Source: Pseudomonadota bacterium (GTDB lineage Bacteria > Desulfobacterota > Desulfobulbia > Desulfobulbales > Desulfocapsaceae). Taken from it: a stretch of 64,000 bases of DNA. Positions 16,587-25,758 of this stretch are shown piece after piece (within the stretch, counting starts at the first letter, position 1; the number at the start of each line of letters is the position of its first letter). The DNA lies in assembly GCA_018817385.1 (NCBI GenBank), contig JAHIUA010000006.1, positions 1 to 64,000 on the forward strand, in the 5' to 3' direction. The position numbers and the translations under genes are program-made. The notes beneath the pieces were generated by a model. That model saw only the letters and a list, made by a program, of their open reading frames with translations, had not been told where the DNA came from and did no database searches.

Positions 16587-18638
16587 TTAGCGCCTGTTCA
16601 TGATAATGTTGATCAGGCTGTTATCACGACTGCTTTTTTCTTTATGAAAATTTCTCTGTATGAAGGGGAGGGTGATTATGAACTCCGCCCCCTGATCTGG
16701 ATTGCCTTTTGCTGTAATGGTCCCCTGGTGTCGGGCAATAATCTTTTTACAGATGGAAAGGCCTATACCGGTTCCCTGGAATTGCTGACGGGTATGGAGA
16801 CGTTGAAAGATATCAAAAATGAGTTTCTGATATCTTGGCTCAAAGCCAATTCCGTTGTCACGGATACTGATTCGGAGATAATTCTGATTGTTCAATGGGT
16901 CGGGAAAGGGGAGGCGCTTAATTGTAATTTCCGGCTTACGCTCCTGGTGATGATATTTAAGGCTGTTCCCAATGAGGTTCTGAAACAGCTGCCTCATCTG
17001 GAGCGGTTCGGCCTCTATGGTGCCAAGATCGCCTTCCACAGTGACGGTTGCTTGGTTCTTTTCAATCCTGAGGGCCAGATCATCAAGCACTGAGTCAATG
17101 ACTGTGTTGAGTTGCAGCAGTTCAAAGGGGTTGGCTTTACTACTGACCCTGGAGTAGAGAAGCAATCCGTCAATGAGGTTTTGCATTCGGGAGGTCGAAC
17201 TTTTTATGCGTTCCAGGTAGGCCTTTCCTTGTTGCGAAAGGTTCGCCGAGCACTTGTTGCTCAGCCTTTCACTGAAGGCACTGATGAGCATCAGGGGTTC
17301 TTGGAGATCGTGAGAAATCACATGAGTGAAGTCCTCAAGTTCCTGGTTCCTGATGCGCAGACGCTTGGCTGTCGATGACAGGGACTCTTCTATCTCTTTC
17401 CAGTTACTGATATCTCTTGTTACCTCTATGATTCCCATGAGTTTTCCTTCCGGGTCACGAAAAGGAGTGGCGGTGACAATGCAGGGGATGGCTTTTCCGT
17501 TGTGGCATACCTTTATTCCTTCAATATCGACCCGTCCTGCACCTCCAAGTATCTTGGTAAGGGGGCATTCCTCTGTGTGGCAGAGCTTGCCAGCCTGGAT
17601 CTCATAGCATTTATGGCCTTGGATTTCTCCGGCATCTTTGCCCGTGATCTGGCAAAAAGCCTTGTTGGCGCGAATGACATTGAAGTGACGATCAATGATA
17701 TGCATGCCGTCTGGAGCACTATTGAATATCTGGATAAATTCATCGCTAATGGCAACAAGTGAAGCCTCGATACTCTGCTGTTTTTTGATCCTGGCATCAA
17801 GGGTTGCATTGGTCTGGCGGAGTTCTGAGGTGCGGTTATCAATGAGGGTTTCCAGATTCTCTTTGATGCTAAGAAGTTCTTTTTCTGTCTGTTTGCGTTC
17901 ATCGATCTCCTGTTGCAAATGTCTGTTCGCTGCCAGGATATTTCTTCGGCTCTGGGCCAGGCGGCCACCAAAAAAGAGGATTCCTCCTATGCCGGTCAGG
18001 GCGACAAAGAGATGACTGAGGATGAGCGGCCAAGGTGATTTGTGAAAGCGTATGGGGAGGCTGACAGAGATGGCTCCGCCAAGGGAATTTTCTTGTTGCT
18101 CATCTCCAGAATGGCAGGGGAGACACGATTTGTTGAAAATCAGGGGGGCCATATAGCGGAATATTTTTCCTTCTTTCGCTTTGACAAAACTACTCTGTTC
18201 CTTGACTCCATGCGTGAAGGATTCTAGCCATGGAATTTCCCAGGGGTAGGGAGCGTTTGCATCTTGAAGAGGCCGAAGGCTGGTGATGTGAAAGTGGATC
18301 TGACCTTCTGGTTGACTGATGTCGGCAATTTGCCTGGTCATAGCGGCGGGGCTGATCAGGGTAAGGCTACGGCCGTTTTCATCTCGTATGGCTTGTTTCT
18401 CCTTGGGGAGGTATGGATTGAGTGGAGCTTCTTCATTGGTGTAGACATAGACTCCCCCGTACATGATATTCCATTGTCTTGAGGCTATGATCTGTTCAAA
18501 AAAAGCCCTGGCTGTTTCCAGGGCGATGGCGTTTTGTTCACGGATATTGTCTACCGTGTTCCAGGCAAGGGAGGAGGTCACAGCCAGAAGCCAGATGACT
18601 ATTGCCAGAGGGCGATAATAGGAGAATAATCTATTCAT
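16587..18638 (-). CDS. Membrane sensor histidine kinase with heme-c (DUF3365/Tll0287-like) and PAS domains
   Basis: A 683-aa hybrid of periplasmic and cytoplasmic sensing. An N-terminal membrane helix (about 10-26) is followed by a periplasmic DUF3365-type domain with a CLPCH heme-c motif near 171, then a second membrane helix (about 203-222) and a coiled coil. Next come a PAS domain (about 300-410, with a Cys-rich CHTEECPL segment), a HisKA box (HVISHDLQEP, phospho-His about 442) and an HATPase domain (NSLKYHH, DNGIGFEP, GTGIGLSI). It probably senses redox state or gaseous ligands. No response regulator is adjacent, so the partner is unknown. Confidence 0.92.
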   Translation of the reverse strand: MNRLFSYYRPLAIVIWLLAVTSSLAWNTVDNIREQNAIALETARAFFEQIIASRQWNIMYGGVYVYTNEEAPLNPYLPKEKQAIRDENGRSLTLISPAAMTRQIADISQPEGQIHFHITSLRPLQDANAPYPWEIPWLESFTHGVKEQSSFVKAKEGKIFRYMAPLIFNKSCLPCHSGDEQQENSLGGAISVSLPIRFHKSPWPLILSHLFVALTGIGGILFFGGRLAQSRRNILAANRHLQQEIDERKQTEKELLSIKENLETLIDNRTSELRQTNATLDARIKKQQSIEASLVAISDEFIQIFNSAPDGMHIIDRHFNVIRANKAFCQITGKDAGEIQGHKCYEIQAGKLCHTEECPLTKILGGAGRVDIEGIKVCHNGKAIPCIVTATPFRDPEGKLMGIIEVTRDISNWKEIEESLSSTAKRLRIRNQELEDFTHVISHDLQEPLMLISAFSERLSNKCSANLSQQGKAYLERIKSSTSRMQNLIDGLLLYSRVSSKANPFELLQLNTVIDSVLDDLALRIEKNQATVTVEGDLGTIEAEPLQMRQLFQNLIGNSLKYHHQERKPEITIKRLPFPDPLNNQNYLRISIRDNGIGFEPRYQKLIFDIFQRLHTRQQFQGTGIGLSICKKIIARHQGTITAKGNPDQGAEFIITLPFIQRNFHKEKSSRDNSLINIIMNRR

Positions 18639-18708
18639 GTGGGTGACAGATTATGATTGCGGCGCCTAATGGGATAAAGGGGGTTGTCCATCAGTTCAGG
18701 AGGTTACG

Positions 18709-20349
18709 TTAGAGAAGGCACGTTTTATTCTGGAGTTCTCTCTGCAGCACTTTTTCGTTTTCGGAATAATCGACAGGGACTTCAATGAGATGGACTCCCG
18801 GGCTGTTGAGACATCGAGACAACAGGGGGGGAAGGGTGTTGTTATCAGTTATTCGATATCCTTTGGCTCCATAGCTCTCTGCATATTGTATAAAATCTGG
18901 GTTGCCAAAATCAAGGCCAAAGTTAGAAAACTCCATTCCTGCCTGTTTCCATTTGATCATTCCATAGCCGTCGTCGCGCAAAATGATGATAACCAGATGC
19001 AGGTTCAGTCGGATTGCTGTTTCTATTTCCTGGGAGTTCATCATGAAACCACCATCACCGCAGACCGCAATCACCTGTTTTTCGGGATGCACCAGTTTGG
19101 CAGCAATGGCAGCCGGCAAACCTGCTCCCATGCTGGCCAGGGCATTATCGAGAAGCAGGGAATGGGGGGCGGTTGCTTTAAAATTACGGGCGAACCATAT
19201 CTTGTACATCCCGTTGTCCAGAGAGACGATGGAACTGTCAGCAACCGTTTTCCTGATATCATTGACTATATGTTGAGGGGTGTTGGGAAAGGAATCATGT
19301 CCCTGGTCTTGAAAGACATGGGTATTGATTTCCAGATGGATACGATGAAAATAGTCATTATCTTTTTCTTTCAATTCAATAAGGTTTTCTCGCAGTGCAT
19401 CCAGGCTGTGACTGATATCACCGATTACTTCGTACTGAGGGAAGTAGACTTCATCAATGTCGGCCTGAGAAAAGTTGATATGAATCACCTCCATTGTTCC
19501 CTGATTCATGAAAAATGGAGGCTTTTCGACCACATCGTATCCAACGTTGATGATAACATCTGCGCGATCAATGGCACAGTGAATATAGTCATGGTCTGAC
19601 AGGGCTGCAGTTCCGAGGCAGCGGGGGGAGTGTTCGTCGATAACGCCTTTTCCCATCTGGGTGGTGAAAAAATAGATGCCAGTAGCTTCGACCAGTTTTC
19701 TGGCTGCAGCGCAGATGTGGGGTCGTTTTGCTGCAGCACCAAGCAGGAGCAGTGGGTACTTGGCTTTTTTGATTTTGGCTGCCGCCTGGAAAATGGAGCC
19801 AGGTGCAGCCAGGGGGCGCAGGACAGAATGGCAGGCAAAGGGAACCTTGATTACCTCCTCTGCGGCAATGTCTTCCGGCAGCTCAATATGGACTGGGCCA
19901 GGTTTTTCATCCACTGCAATTCGGAAAATATCTCGTGTCAGCGGTGGAATGTTGCCGGCATTGACAATTTGTCTTGTGTATTTAGTGAGCGGTGCCATCA
20001 TCCTGACCACATCGAGAATCTGGAATCGGCCCTGTTTACTTTTTTTAATGGGTTTCTGGCCTGTGATAAAAACCACGGGTATGCCGCCGAGCAGGGCATA
20101 GGCGATTGCTGTCACCAAATTGGTCGCCCCAGGCCCCAAGGTAGCCAGGCAGACGCCTGGTTTACCGGTAAGTCTGCCATAGGTTGCAGCCATAAAACCA
20201 GCGGCCTGTTCATGTCGGGTGAGAATCAGGCGAATGGAGGAGGAGCGCAGGGCTTCGAGAAAGACCAGGTTTTCTTCTCCGGGGATACCAAAAATGATCT
20301 TGACGCCTTCATTCTCAAGACATTGGACCAGCAGTTCAGCTCCGTTCAT
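18709..20349 (-). CDS. Acetolactate-synthase-like thiamine-diphosphate enzyme
   Basis: A 546-aa enzyme of the acetolactate synthase / pyruvate oxidase group, which condenses or decarboxylates pyruvate. The TPP-activating Glu lies in LTRHEQAAGFMA, and the metal/TPP motif is GDGGFMMNSQEIETA followed by LRDDGYGMIKWKQ. The C-terminus (VDYSENEKVLQ) resembles catabolic AlsS-type enzymes. No regulatory subunit (ilvH/ilvN) is adjacent, which also favours a catabolic or non-branched-chain role. Start ATG 20349 has a GAGG site; an in-frame 42-residue extension to 20475 lacks family similarity. Confidence 0.88.
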   Translation of the reverse strand: MNGAELLVQCLENEGVKIIFGIPGEENLVFLEALRSSSIRLILTRHEQAAGFMAATYGRLTGKPGVCLATLGPGATNLVTAIAYALLGGIPVVFITGQKPIKKSKQGRFQILDVVRMMAPLTKYTRQIVNAGNIPPLTRDIFRIAVDEKPGPVHIELPEDIAAEEVIKVPFACHSVLRPLAAPGSIFQAAAKIKKAKYPLLLLGAAAKRPHICAAARKLVEATGIYFFTTQMGKGVIDEHSPRCLGTAALSDHDYIHCAIDRADVIINVGYDVVEKPPFFMNQGTMEVIHINFSQADIDEVYFPQYEVIGDISHSLDALRENLIELKEKDNDYFHRIHLEINTHVFQDQGHDSFPNTPQHIVNDIRKTVADSSIVSLDNGMYKIWFARNFKATAPHSLLLDNALASMGAGLPAAIAAKLVHPEKQVIAVCGDGGFMMNSQEIETAIRLNLHLVIIILRDDGYGMIKWKQAGMEFSNFGLDFGNPDFIQYAESYGAKGYRITDNNTLPPLLSRCLNSPGVHLIEVPVDYSENEKVLQRELQNKTCLL

Positions 20350-20471
20350 TTTTTCCTCGTTGCGTAGAGAAATTGTTTGATTTTGTACCAGGTGATGATC
20401 ATCATCATACCCATGAGTACGAGAAAGGTAAATAAAAGCGACAAATAAAGATTCTGGGAAAATCACCTCTG

Positions 20472-20813
20472 TCATATTAAAGTGATTCCCGGGCCTCTAC
20501 CGATGACAAGGGGGCTGGCATATTTGAGCAGTGTTGAGCCAACAATAATTTCAGGGGGCGGTTTTTGATATCCGGGTGTTTCCCTCTTTTCAATGGAGGA
20601 GCGGTCGTAGGCACGAGACTGTTTAGTTAGTATGCAGTGAGGCGCTGTCTCCTTGCTTTCAAGAACGTGGCTTAATCGCGGTATTGCCACCAAGGCTGGG
20701 CTTGAATCGATCATTCCCTGGCTGAAGGCGGCCAGAAGAAAAATAATATCCACAAGTAACGGAGCAAGCAGCCGGTATAATTTCCTTGAACAGTCGGCCT
20801 GTTCTGTATACAT
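20472..20813 (-). CDS. Possible small membrane protein, unknown
   Basis: This open frame of about 113 codons lies upstream of the acetolactate-synthase-like gene. It has one hydrophobic N-terminal helix (RLLAPLLVDIIFLLAAF), loosely reminiscent of ExbD-type anchors, then a polar tail with no recognised motif. No good ribosome site precedes the ATG. It could be a genuine small gene or a chance frame. Confidence 0.3.
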   Translation of the reverse strand: MYTEQADCSRKLYRLLAPLLVDIIFLLAAFSQGMIDSSPALVAIPRLSHVLESKETAPHCILTKQSRAYDRSSIEKRETPGYQKPPPEIIVGSTLLKYASPLVIGRGPGITLI

Positions 20814-21000
20814 TTCTATTGCAGGAGTTATCAAACTGGGTGCAATTCCATTTCTTTTGCTCTATTGAAAGGAGTTACCGATATCAATTATACAGTGTTT
20901 TCTTTTCCTGTGATATTTTTTAAGGGTAGCAATGAAGGGGCCAGCCTTTCTTTTTCAACCCGAAGAAGGGCTTTGATCGACCATTCTTATTTTATTTATT

Positions 21001-22794
21001 ATGCAAACGGAAAAAAACAGAGAGAGGGTCACCCCTTTTCAGGAAGATTGTAATACCTCATTTTTCTTTTTTGGGGGTGGCCGAGGAGCCGTTTATGATG
21101 ATCTGAAGGCTGCCTTTCAAGGGGGGGTGGATCTGATTACCCTGATTGGCGAAGAGGGGAGTGGGAAGACCATGCTCTGTAAAATGCTCCAGGAGAAATG
21201 GGCTTTTTCAGGGAAGATACTTTTCCTTCCTCAGCTTGCTGAATCCTTTGAGGATATTGTCAGGGTAGCGGCACAAGAGTGTAATGCCAAATTTCCTGTC
21301 GAGGCGAATCGGGCCGATGCGAGAAACATTTTTCTGGAATTGGTCGCTTCCTTGCGTCAACAGGGAGAGTCTCTTCTCATTATCTGTGATGAGGCGGAGA
21401 AGATGTATCTGGCCACCCTTGAACGTATCCGTAAAATTCTGGATGATGTGAACAGGGAAGGGGGAGGATTGCAGGTCCTCTTATCTGGAAGAGCAAGTCT
21501 GCTTGGCAACCTGGAACAGCTGGACCTGTGTAATTTCGAACAGATCAGCGAAAAACAATTTTTTCTCTCACCGCTTAATGAAGATGACACCTGGAAGTAT
21601 CTGAATTTTTGTATGCAGGCTCAGGAAGGGAATGAGCCTCGGGAGGTGTTCAGCAGGGAGGCCGCAGACAAGATTGCATCCATGGCCAGAGGAAATCTGC
21701 GAATGATCAATGTGCTTGCTGAGGAATCGCTTCAGTCTTCCACTGCCGACACGTCATTTATGGTTCTCTTGGATCATGTCAAAGACTCCTGTCCTCTTGA
21801 GGAAATGGTACCGGCTTCTCCCTGGATTCTGCAACGATTGCCGTTGAGCCAAAAGCAGATGCTGGCAGTTGGGGGGGCGGTGCTATTTCTCTTGTTTCTC
21901 ATCGTTGTCTTCAGTGGAGATGGTGATAAGGAAATTGCCGAAAAGGCGCAGACGCCGGAGGTGAGCGTTGTGATCTCGCAACCGGTCAGCGAGAAAGAGG
22001 TATTCGATCAAAGAGTAGCCGATGAGGGGAAGGAGGTGGAACAGGCACCGTCTGTACCCGTTGCTGAGGTGATAGAGCCCCCCGTAATGACGATAGCTCC
22101 GGTGGAGATAATGGATGATCCTTCACTCGTGAAGCGGGACAGAGTGATTGAAGAAGCGACTCCTCTCCTCCCTGTAGTTGAACCACCAGAGCCGGTCCAT
22201 GACCCTGATCAGCAAGTGGAGTCGGTCGCTCAGATTCCCCTCGACCTTGAAGGAGAAGTGGAGAACGAAGCGGAAGAAGACCATGCTCCGCAGCAGCGTC
22301 CTGAAGAAATTGTAGCGACTGTGGTACCTGAAGAGACTGTCCCGGAATTATTGGCACATGGTAAAGTGTTACCGGGAGGGGGAACAAAAAAAATTGTTGT
22401 AGAGCGGGGAAAACAGTTGTCAGGAGCCAAAGAACAGGTCTCTGTAAAAGAAGAAGAGCCAGCTCTTGTCAGTCTGATCGGGGCTGGAGAAGAGTGGCAG
22501 GCAGGTGCAATGGATGATCAATTCACCATCCAACTGATGGTCCTGACCTCTAATCAGGCAGAGGAGAATTTAAAACGAATTCTCTCCCAGGAGGAGTACA
22601 GGGACTTGGTCGATGATTTGGTTGTCTTGAAACGCCCATCCAACCCTCCTGTTGTCTTGGTGTTTTATGGGCTCTATCCGTCTATGGCCGCGGCTCGAGA
22701 GGCGCGCAACACTATGCCCATGGTTTTTCGGCAGCATAATCCCTATGCTATTTCGGTACGAGGCGCAGTGGAGAAAGGGCGTTTCCAGGAGTAA
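21001..22794 (+). CDS. ExeA/DamX-like AAA ATPase with C-terminal SPOR domain
   Basis: A 597-aa inner-membrane protein. The N-terminal cytoplasmic ATPase is of the ExeA/GspA/MshM type (Walker A GEEGSGKT near 51; Walker B-like LLIICDEAEKM near 125). One membrane helix follows at about 287-303 (AVGGAVLFLLFLIVVF), then a long acidic, Pro-rich periplasmic linker (about 310-500) and a C-terminal SPOR-like domain (about 505-590: FTIQLMVLTSNQAEENLKRI, YGLYPSMAAAREA). SPOR domains bind denuded septal peptidoglycan, so a role in division or in guiding secretion machinery through the wall is likely. No ribosome site is obvious. Confidence 0.82.
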   Translation: MQTEKNRERVTPFQEDCNTSFFFFGGGRGAVYDDLKAAFQGGVDLITLIGEEGSGKTMLCKMLQEKWAFSGKILFLPQLAESFEDIVRVAAQECNAKFPVEANRADARNIFLELVASLRQQGESLLIICDEAEKMYLATLERIRKILDDVNREGGGLQVLLSGRASLLGNLEQLDLCNFEQISEKQFFLSPLNEDDTWKYLNFCMQAQEGNEPREVFSREAADKIASMARGNLRMINVLAEESLQSSTADTSFMVLLDHVKDSCPLEEMVPASPWILQRLPLSQKQMLAVGGAVLFLLFLIVVFSGDGDKEIAEKAQTPEVSVVISQPVSEKEVFDQRVADEGKEVEQAPSVPVAEVIEPPVMTIAPVEIMDDPSLVKRDRVIEEATPLLPVVEPPEPVHDPDQQVESVAQIPLDLEGEVENEAEEDHAPQQRPEEIVATVVPEETVPELLAHGKVLPGGGTKKIVVERGKQLSGAKEQVSVKEEEPALVSLIGAGEEWQAGAMDDQFTIQLMVLTSNQAEENLKRILSQEEYRDLVDDLVVLKRPSNPPVVLVFYGLYPSMAAAREARNTMPMVFRQHNPYAISVRGAVEKGRFQE

Positions 22795-23206
22795 TACTGT
22801 AATATGTTGAATGCTAAAACTTTTTTGCCAGACCTTTCGCAGCCGCTTCCTTTGTCGGCATCTTTCTAATCATCCTTGATCAGGATTGCAATCTGTGAGG
22901 AAAACAAAACGCTCTTGGCCGGGGAGATCTTGTGCCACCCTGGCGCGTTAGTTGTGTTTCATCCCATTTATCCTTTCTTGAAGTTGATTCTGCCATACCT
23001 TCAGGTCGCCTGATCAGAACGGGGTATTATTCGTTGGGTAAGATAGCTGCTACGGAGTACCCAGTAGCCGGGAGGAGAGGTGCACCTGCTCGAGAGCATC
23101 TTTGCCGTGGCAGGAGGAGTGTTCCGAATACCTCAATTCTTTTGCAAAAGATTTCCACTGAAGGGAATACGCCATGTCGGTTGGTACAATGCGAGTGACT
23201 GTGAAC
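22795..23206. other. Intergenic flank of the integrated element
   Basis: There is no supported gene between the DamX-like gene and the tRNA-type terminator. The frame running through it into the integrase is fortuitous. This is chromosomal DNA left of the insertion. Confidence 0.4.
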
Positions 23207-23254
23207 AAAAAAAAGGATGTAACAGGAGATTGCTCCTGTTACATCCTTTTTTTA
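23207..23254 (-). terminator. Ancestral terminator of tRNA-Ala, left outside the element
   Basis: GGATGTAACAGGAG (23215-23228) pairs perfectly with 23233-23246, flanked by A-runs on the left that give a U-run on the minus strand. It sits right after the tRNA 3' fragment, where the native tRNA-Ala terminator would have been before insertion separated it from the gene. Confidence 0.75.
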
Positions 23255-23303
23255 TCTGGTGGAGATGTGGGGGATCGAACCCCAGACCTCATGACTGCCA
23301 GTC
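23255..23303. repeat. attL core: 49-bp direct repeat, tRNA-Ala 3' fragment
   Basis: It is identical to 34798-34846 over 49 bp. It covers the CCA end, T-arm, variable loop and the anticodon stem-loop, including the symmetric GACTGGCAGTC. Identity stops just past the anticodon stem, which is typical for tyrosine integrases that cut in the anticodon-loop segment. Confidence 0.9.
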
Positions 23304-23438
23304 TCGTGGTCGTGGTTTCGTATGGAGCGTCTCTGTTTCGTATGTCTTGCTTTACTCTTTGTTTTTCCTTTATTTTATTGCCAATCTGTGGTATCATTAT
23401 TCGTATGGGGTGAGTCGTTTTACCCTGCTGAGATACAT

Positions 23439-23462
23439 ATTTCATAGGACGGGCATAGGACC
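23439..23462 (+). repeat. Arm-type repeat, left end
   Basis: This 24-bp sequence matches 34729-34752 at 23 of 24 positions in the same orientation. It contains two ATAGGAC copies 11 bp apart, i.e. on one face of the helix. It lies between attL and the integrase start, so an integrase arm-binding or excisionase site is likely. Confidence 0.65.
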
Positions 23463-23472
23463 GGAGGGAAGA

Positions 23473-24609
23473 TTGAATAAATTTAATTTCACAAAAAAGA
23501 AGATTGAAGAGATTCTTCCAGTTGAGAAGCGGCAATACTTTTTTGATGAGAAGCAGAAAGGCCTCAGGCTGGCTGTTACTTCTGCAGGATCCAAAACTTA
23601 CCAATTTCAAGCATGGAGTCCTGCAAAACAGAAGCCTGTCAGTAAAACTTTAGGTAAAGTTGGGGATATTAGCGTTTCTGAGGCTCGAAGAAGGGCTGCA
23701 GAACTATTGAGTGAAGTTTCTTTAGGTGGAGACCCTGAGGAAGTTCAAAAAGCTAAGAGAGCAGAACAGAGTCTATCAGAGGTCTTTGATCAATATATTG
23801 CGATTCATGGGAAAGGAAAGAAAAGGTCTTGGCAGGAGAATGAGCGAACTTTTAAGAACTGTATCAAAAAACTTTTAGGGGGCCTCAAGGTTTCTGAAAT
23901 AACCTCAACTAGAATCAAGTCGTGGCACGCTAAAATTGGACGGGATAGAGGGCATTACTCAGCGAATAGAGCCCTTGCTTTGCTGAGTGTTGTCTATTCT
24001 AAAACATTGGAAGGTGTGGCGAATCCCTGTACCACCACGGATAAATTCAAAGAGACTTCCCGGGAGCGATATTTGCAACCGGAAGAGCTGAAGGGGTTTT
24101 TTGAAGGTTTGGCAGTCGAGAAACAAATTTTTCAAGATTTTTTTAACCTTCTTTTGCTTACAGGAGCAAGAAAGAATAATGTCCTTTCTATGAGGTGGGA
24201 TGAGATATCCGGTGGAGTATGGACTATTCCAGCAAAAAAAGCCAAATCAGGGAAAGCAATCAGAGTTCCATTGATGGAAAAAGCTTTGGAAATCTTGGAG
24301 ACTAGGGAAAACGATTCAGGCTTTGTCTTCCCTGGACGTGGAAAATCAGGGCACCTTGCAGATCCTAAAGGTGCGTGGGAACGTATTCTTGACAGAGCAG
24401 AGATTAAAGACTTGAGAATCCACGATCTGAGGCGGACTGTAGGCTCTTATCAGGCTGCTACGGGTGCGAATGTAGCGGTCATCAGCAAAACCTTAGGGCA
24501 TTCAAGCGCGAAGACTACGGCCATTTACACACACCTAGATCTTGATCCTGTCAGAGATTCTCTGACTACTGCAACAAATAAAATTTTTGGTGATTCGGAT
24601 GAAGAATAA
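23473..24609 (+). CDS. int: Tyrosine recombinase (P4-type integrase)
   Basis: About 378 aa from a TTG start at 23473, chosen because GGAGGG sits 4 bases upstream and the reading frame further upstream runs through the att core. The N-terminal DUF4102-like arm-binding domain (FFDEKQKGLRLAVTSAGSKT) is followed by the SAM-like core-binding domain. The catalytic domain has Arg in LTGARKNNVLSMRW, His-x-x-Arg in IHDLRRTVG, His in LGHSSAKTTA and the nucleophile Tyr in IYTHLD. It would integrate and excise the element at tRNA-Ala. Its 3' end overlaps the next gene. Confidence 0.93.
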   Translation: MNKFNFTKKKIEEILPVEKRQYFFDEKQKGLRLAVTSAGSKTYQFQAWSPAKQKPVSKTLGKVGDISVSEARRRAAELLSEVSLGGDPEEVQKAKRAEQSLSEVFDQYIAIHGKGKKRSWQENERTFKNCIKKLLGGLKVSEITSTRIKSWHAKIGRDRGHYSANRALALLSVVYSKTLEGVANPCTTTDKFKETSRERYLQPEELKGFFEGLAVEKQIFQDFFNLLLLTGARKNNVLSMRWDEISGGVWTIPAKKAKSGKAIRVPLMEKALEILETRENDSGFVFPGRGKSGHLADPKGAWERILDRAEIKDLRIHDLRRTVGSYQAATGANVAVISKTLGHSSAKTTAIYTHLDLDPVRDSLTTATNKIFGDSDEE

Positions 24610-25078
24610 AAGACCAAATTATGATGCAGTTTTCCTTTTTGGTGAAGAAGGTACGGTTTTAAGTGAAGAAGAAGTTGAAGAGATAGGTGTTACAGAAGAA
24701 TTTGAAGGGAGACATACTGCGGAAATGAAAAAGATGGTGCTTATCTTCAAGCATAAACCAACTTTCTCGCTAGCTCGAAGAATTTGGGTTCATTGCCAGG
24801 ATCAGGGTTTTGATGTTCCTGCAGATGTTCACAAGGAATTCGTGGAAGGAATCCGAAAACAGATAGTGGAAAAAGAGGATTCAAAGAAAGCACTTTTTCT
24901 AAATAGCCCTTCTTTTTTGTATAGCAAATCTGAGCATAGAATTGCTATACAAATTGCTATTGAGGAATGTTTGAAAAACAACACACCAACAAAATGTTTC
25001 GAGAACTTGGCTAGGGAATTCGGGACGACTGAGTGGGCGATTAAAGAAGAAAAATACAGAATGGATCAAGGAAAATGA
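24599..25078 (+). CDS. Hypothetical element protein, 159 aa
   Basis: I do not recognise the family. ATG 24599 overlaps the integrase stop by 11 bp, which implies coupling. The N-terminus is acidic (GEEGTVLSEEEVEEIGVTEE), the middle basic, and the C-terminus (ECLKNNTPTKCFENLAREFG followed by TTEWAIKEEKYRM) has helix-turn-helix character. It may be a DNA-binding accessory protein. A terminator follows at 25116-25162. Confidence 0.65.
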   Translation: MKNKRPNYDAVFLFGEEGTVLSEEEVEEIGVTEEFEGRHTAEMKKMVLIFKHKPTFSLARRIWVHCQDQGFDVPADVHKEFVEGIRKQIVEKEDSKKALFLNSPSFLYSKSEHRIAIQIAIEECLKNNTPTKCFENLAREFGTTEWAIKEEKYRMDQGK

Positions 25079-25115
25079 AGTAACACAAAATTATAAATTT
25101 CACTGTTACATACAT

Positions 25116-25162
25116 AAGGCTCCATGAAGACTATGGTTGAACATAGCTCATCAGGGAGCCTT
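25116..25162 (+). terminator. Rho-independent terminator after the integrase operon
   Basis: AAGGCTCC (25116-25123) pairs with GGAGCCTT (25155-25162), with further internal pairing, and is followed by a T6 run. It separates int and its partner gene from the regulator-replication operon. Confidence 0.8.
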
Positions 25163-25191
25163 TTTTATTTCACCATACAAGGGGGATTCGT

Positions 25192-25398
25192 ATGAAACAG
25201 GAAATTAAACCAAAAACTCTGAACACCGTAAATTCAGCGCGATATCTCGGGATGTCCGAAGGTTATCTGCGAAAAATGAGAGCCCAGGATGAAGGCCCGG
25301 TTTTTATAAAGATCGGAGGACGGCGGATTATGTATTTGATCGCGGATCTAGACAGCTATCTGAACTCTTGCCGTGTAGCGACAGCAGAGGCTGCGTGA
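25192..25398 (+). CDS. AlpA/excisionase-type helix-turn-helix protein
   Basis: This 68-aa winged-helix protein has the HTH_17 pattern: NSARYLGMSEGYLRKMRAQ, then GPVFIKIGGRRIMYLIADLDSYL with the wing. Such AlpA-like proteins activate integrase or act as excisionases in P4-like elements. Strong AAGGGGG site upstream. It overlaps the next ATG by one base (TGATG), so it is the first gene of the replication operon. Confidence 0.85.
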   Translation: MKQEIKPKTLNTVNSARYLGMSEGYLRKMRAQDEGPVFIKIGGRRIMYLIADLDSYLNSCRVATAEAA

Positions 25399-25592
25399 TG
25401 AAAATACGCAATCTACTGCAGGGCCTTGCAGGTGAGCTGACAATTGAGGATGAATCTTGCCTTCAGATAATGACAGAATTCCAGGACACTCGGGCGGCTG
25501 TGTCAATTATCGTACGAGAATTAAAGCTTAATCAGATAGCTGAGAATATCTTGTTTGAGTCGTGTTTTGAGGATGGAGCAACAGAAGTTTGA
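25398..25592 (+). CDS. Small element protein, 64 aa, unknown
   Basis: The start is ATG 25398, sharing one base with the stop of the AlpA-like gene, so it is translationally coupled. It is mostly helical and acidic (LAGELTIEDESCLQIMTEFQ), with no recognisable motif. The position suggests a regulatory or replication-accessory role. Confidence 0.6.
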   Translation: MKIRNLLQGLAGELTIEDESCLQIMTEFQDTRAAVSIIVRELKLNQIAENILFESCFEDGATEV

Positions 25593-25758
25593 AATGGAAG
25601 CGTAACATTGAATGACCCTGCCACCGGAACAAAGTGTGAGCAGTCCCCAAAAACTAAAAAGGAAAAATAATGGCTATTGCAAAAATAAAAGGCCTATTCC
25701 GAAGAATAGACCTTTCAAAGCTCGCTGGGCAAGCGGGATACTGTAAGGAAAAGATAAC

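Noticed and set aside
20350-20475. 42-residue N-terminal extension of the acetolactate-synthase-like enzyme
   Set aside because: Family similarity starts at the ATG at 20349, which has its own ribosome site.
23080-23472. N-terminal extension of the integrase by 131 residues
   Set aside because: It runs through the terminator and the tRNA fragment, has no integrase similarity, and a TTG with a strong ribosome site exists at 23473.
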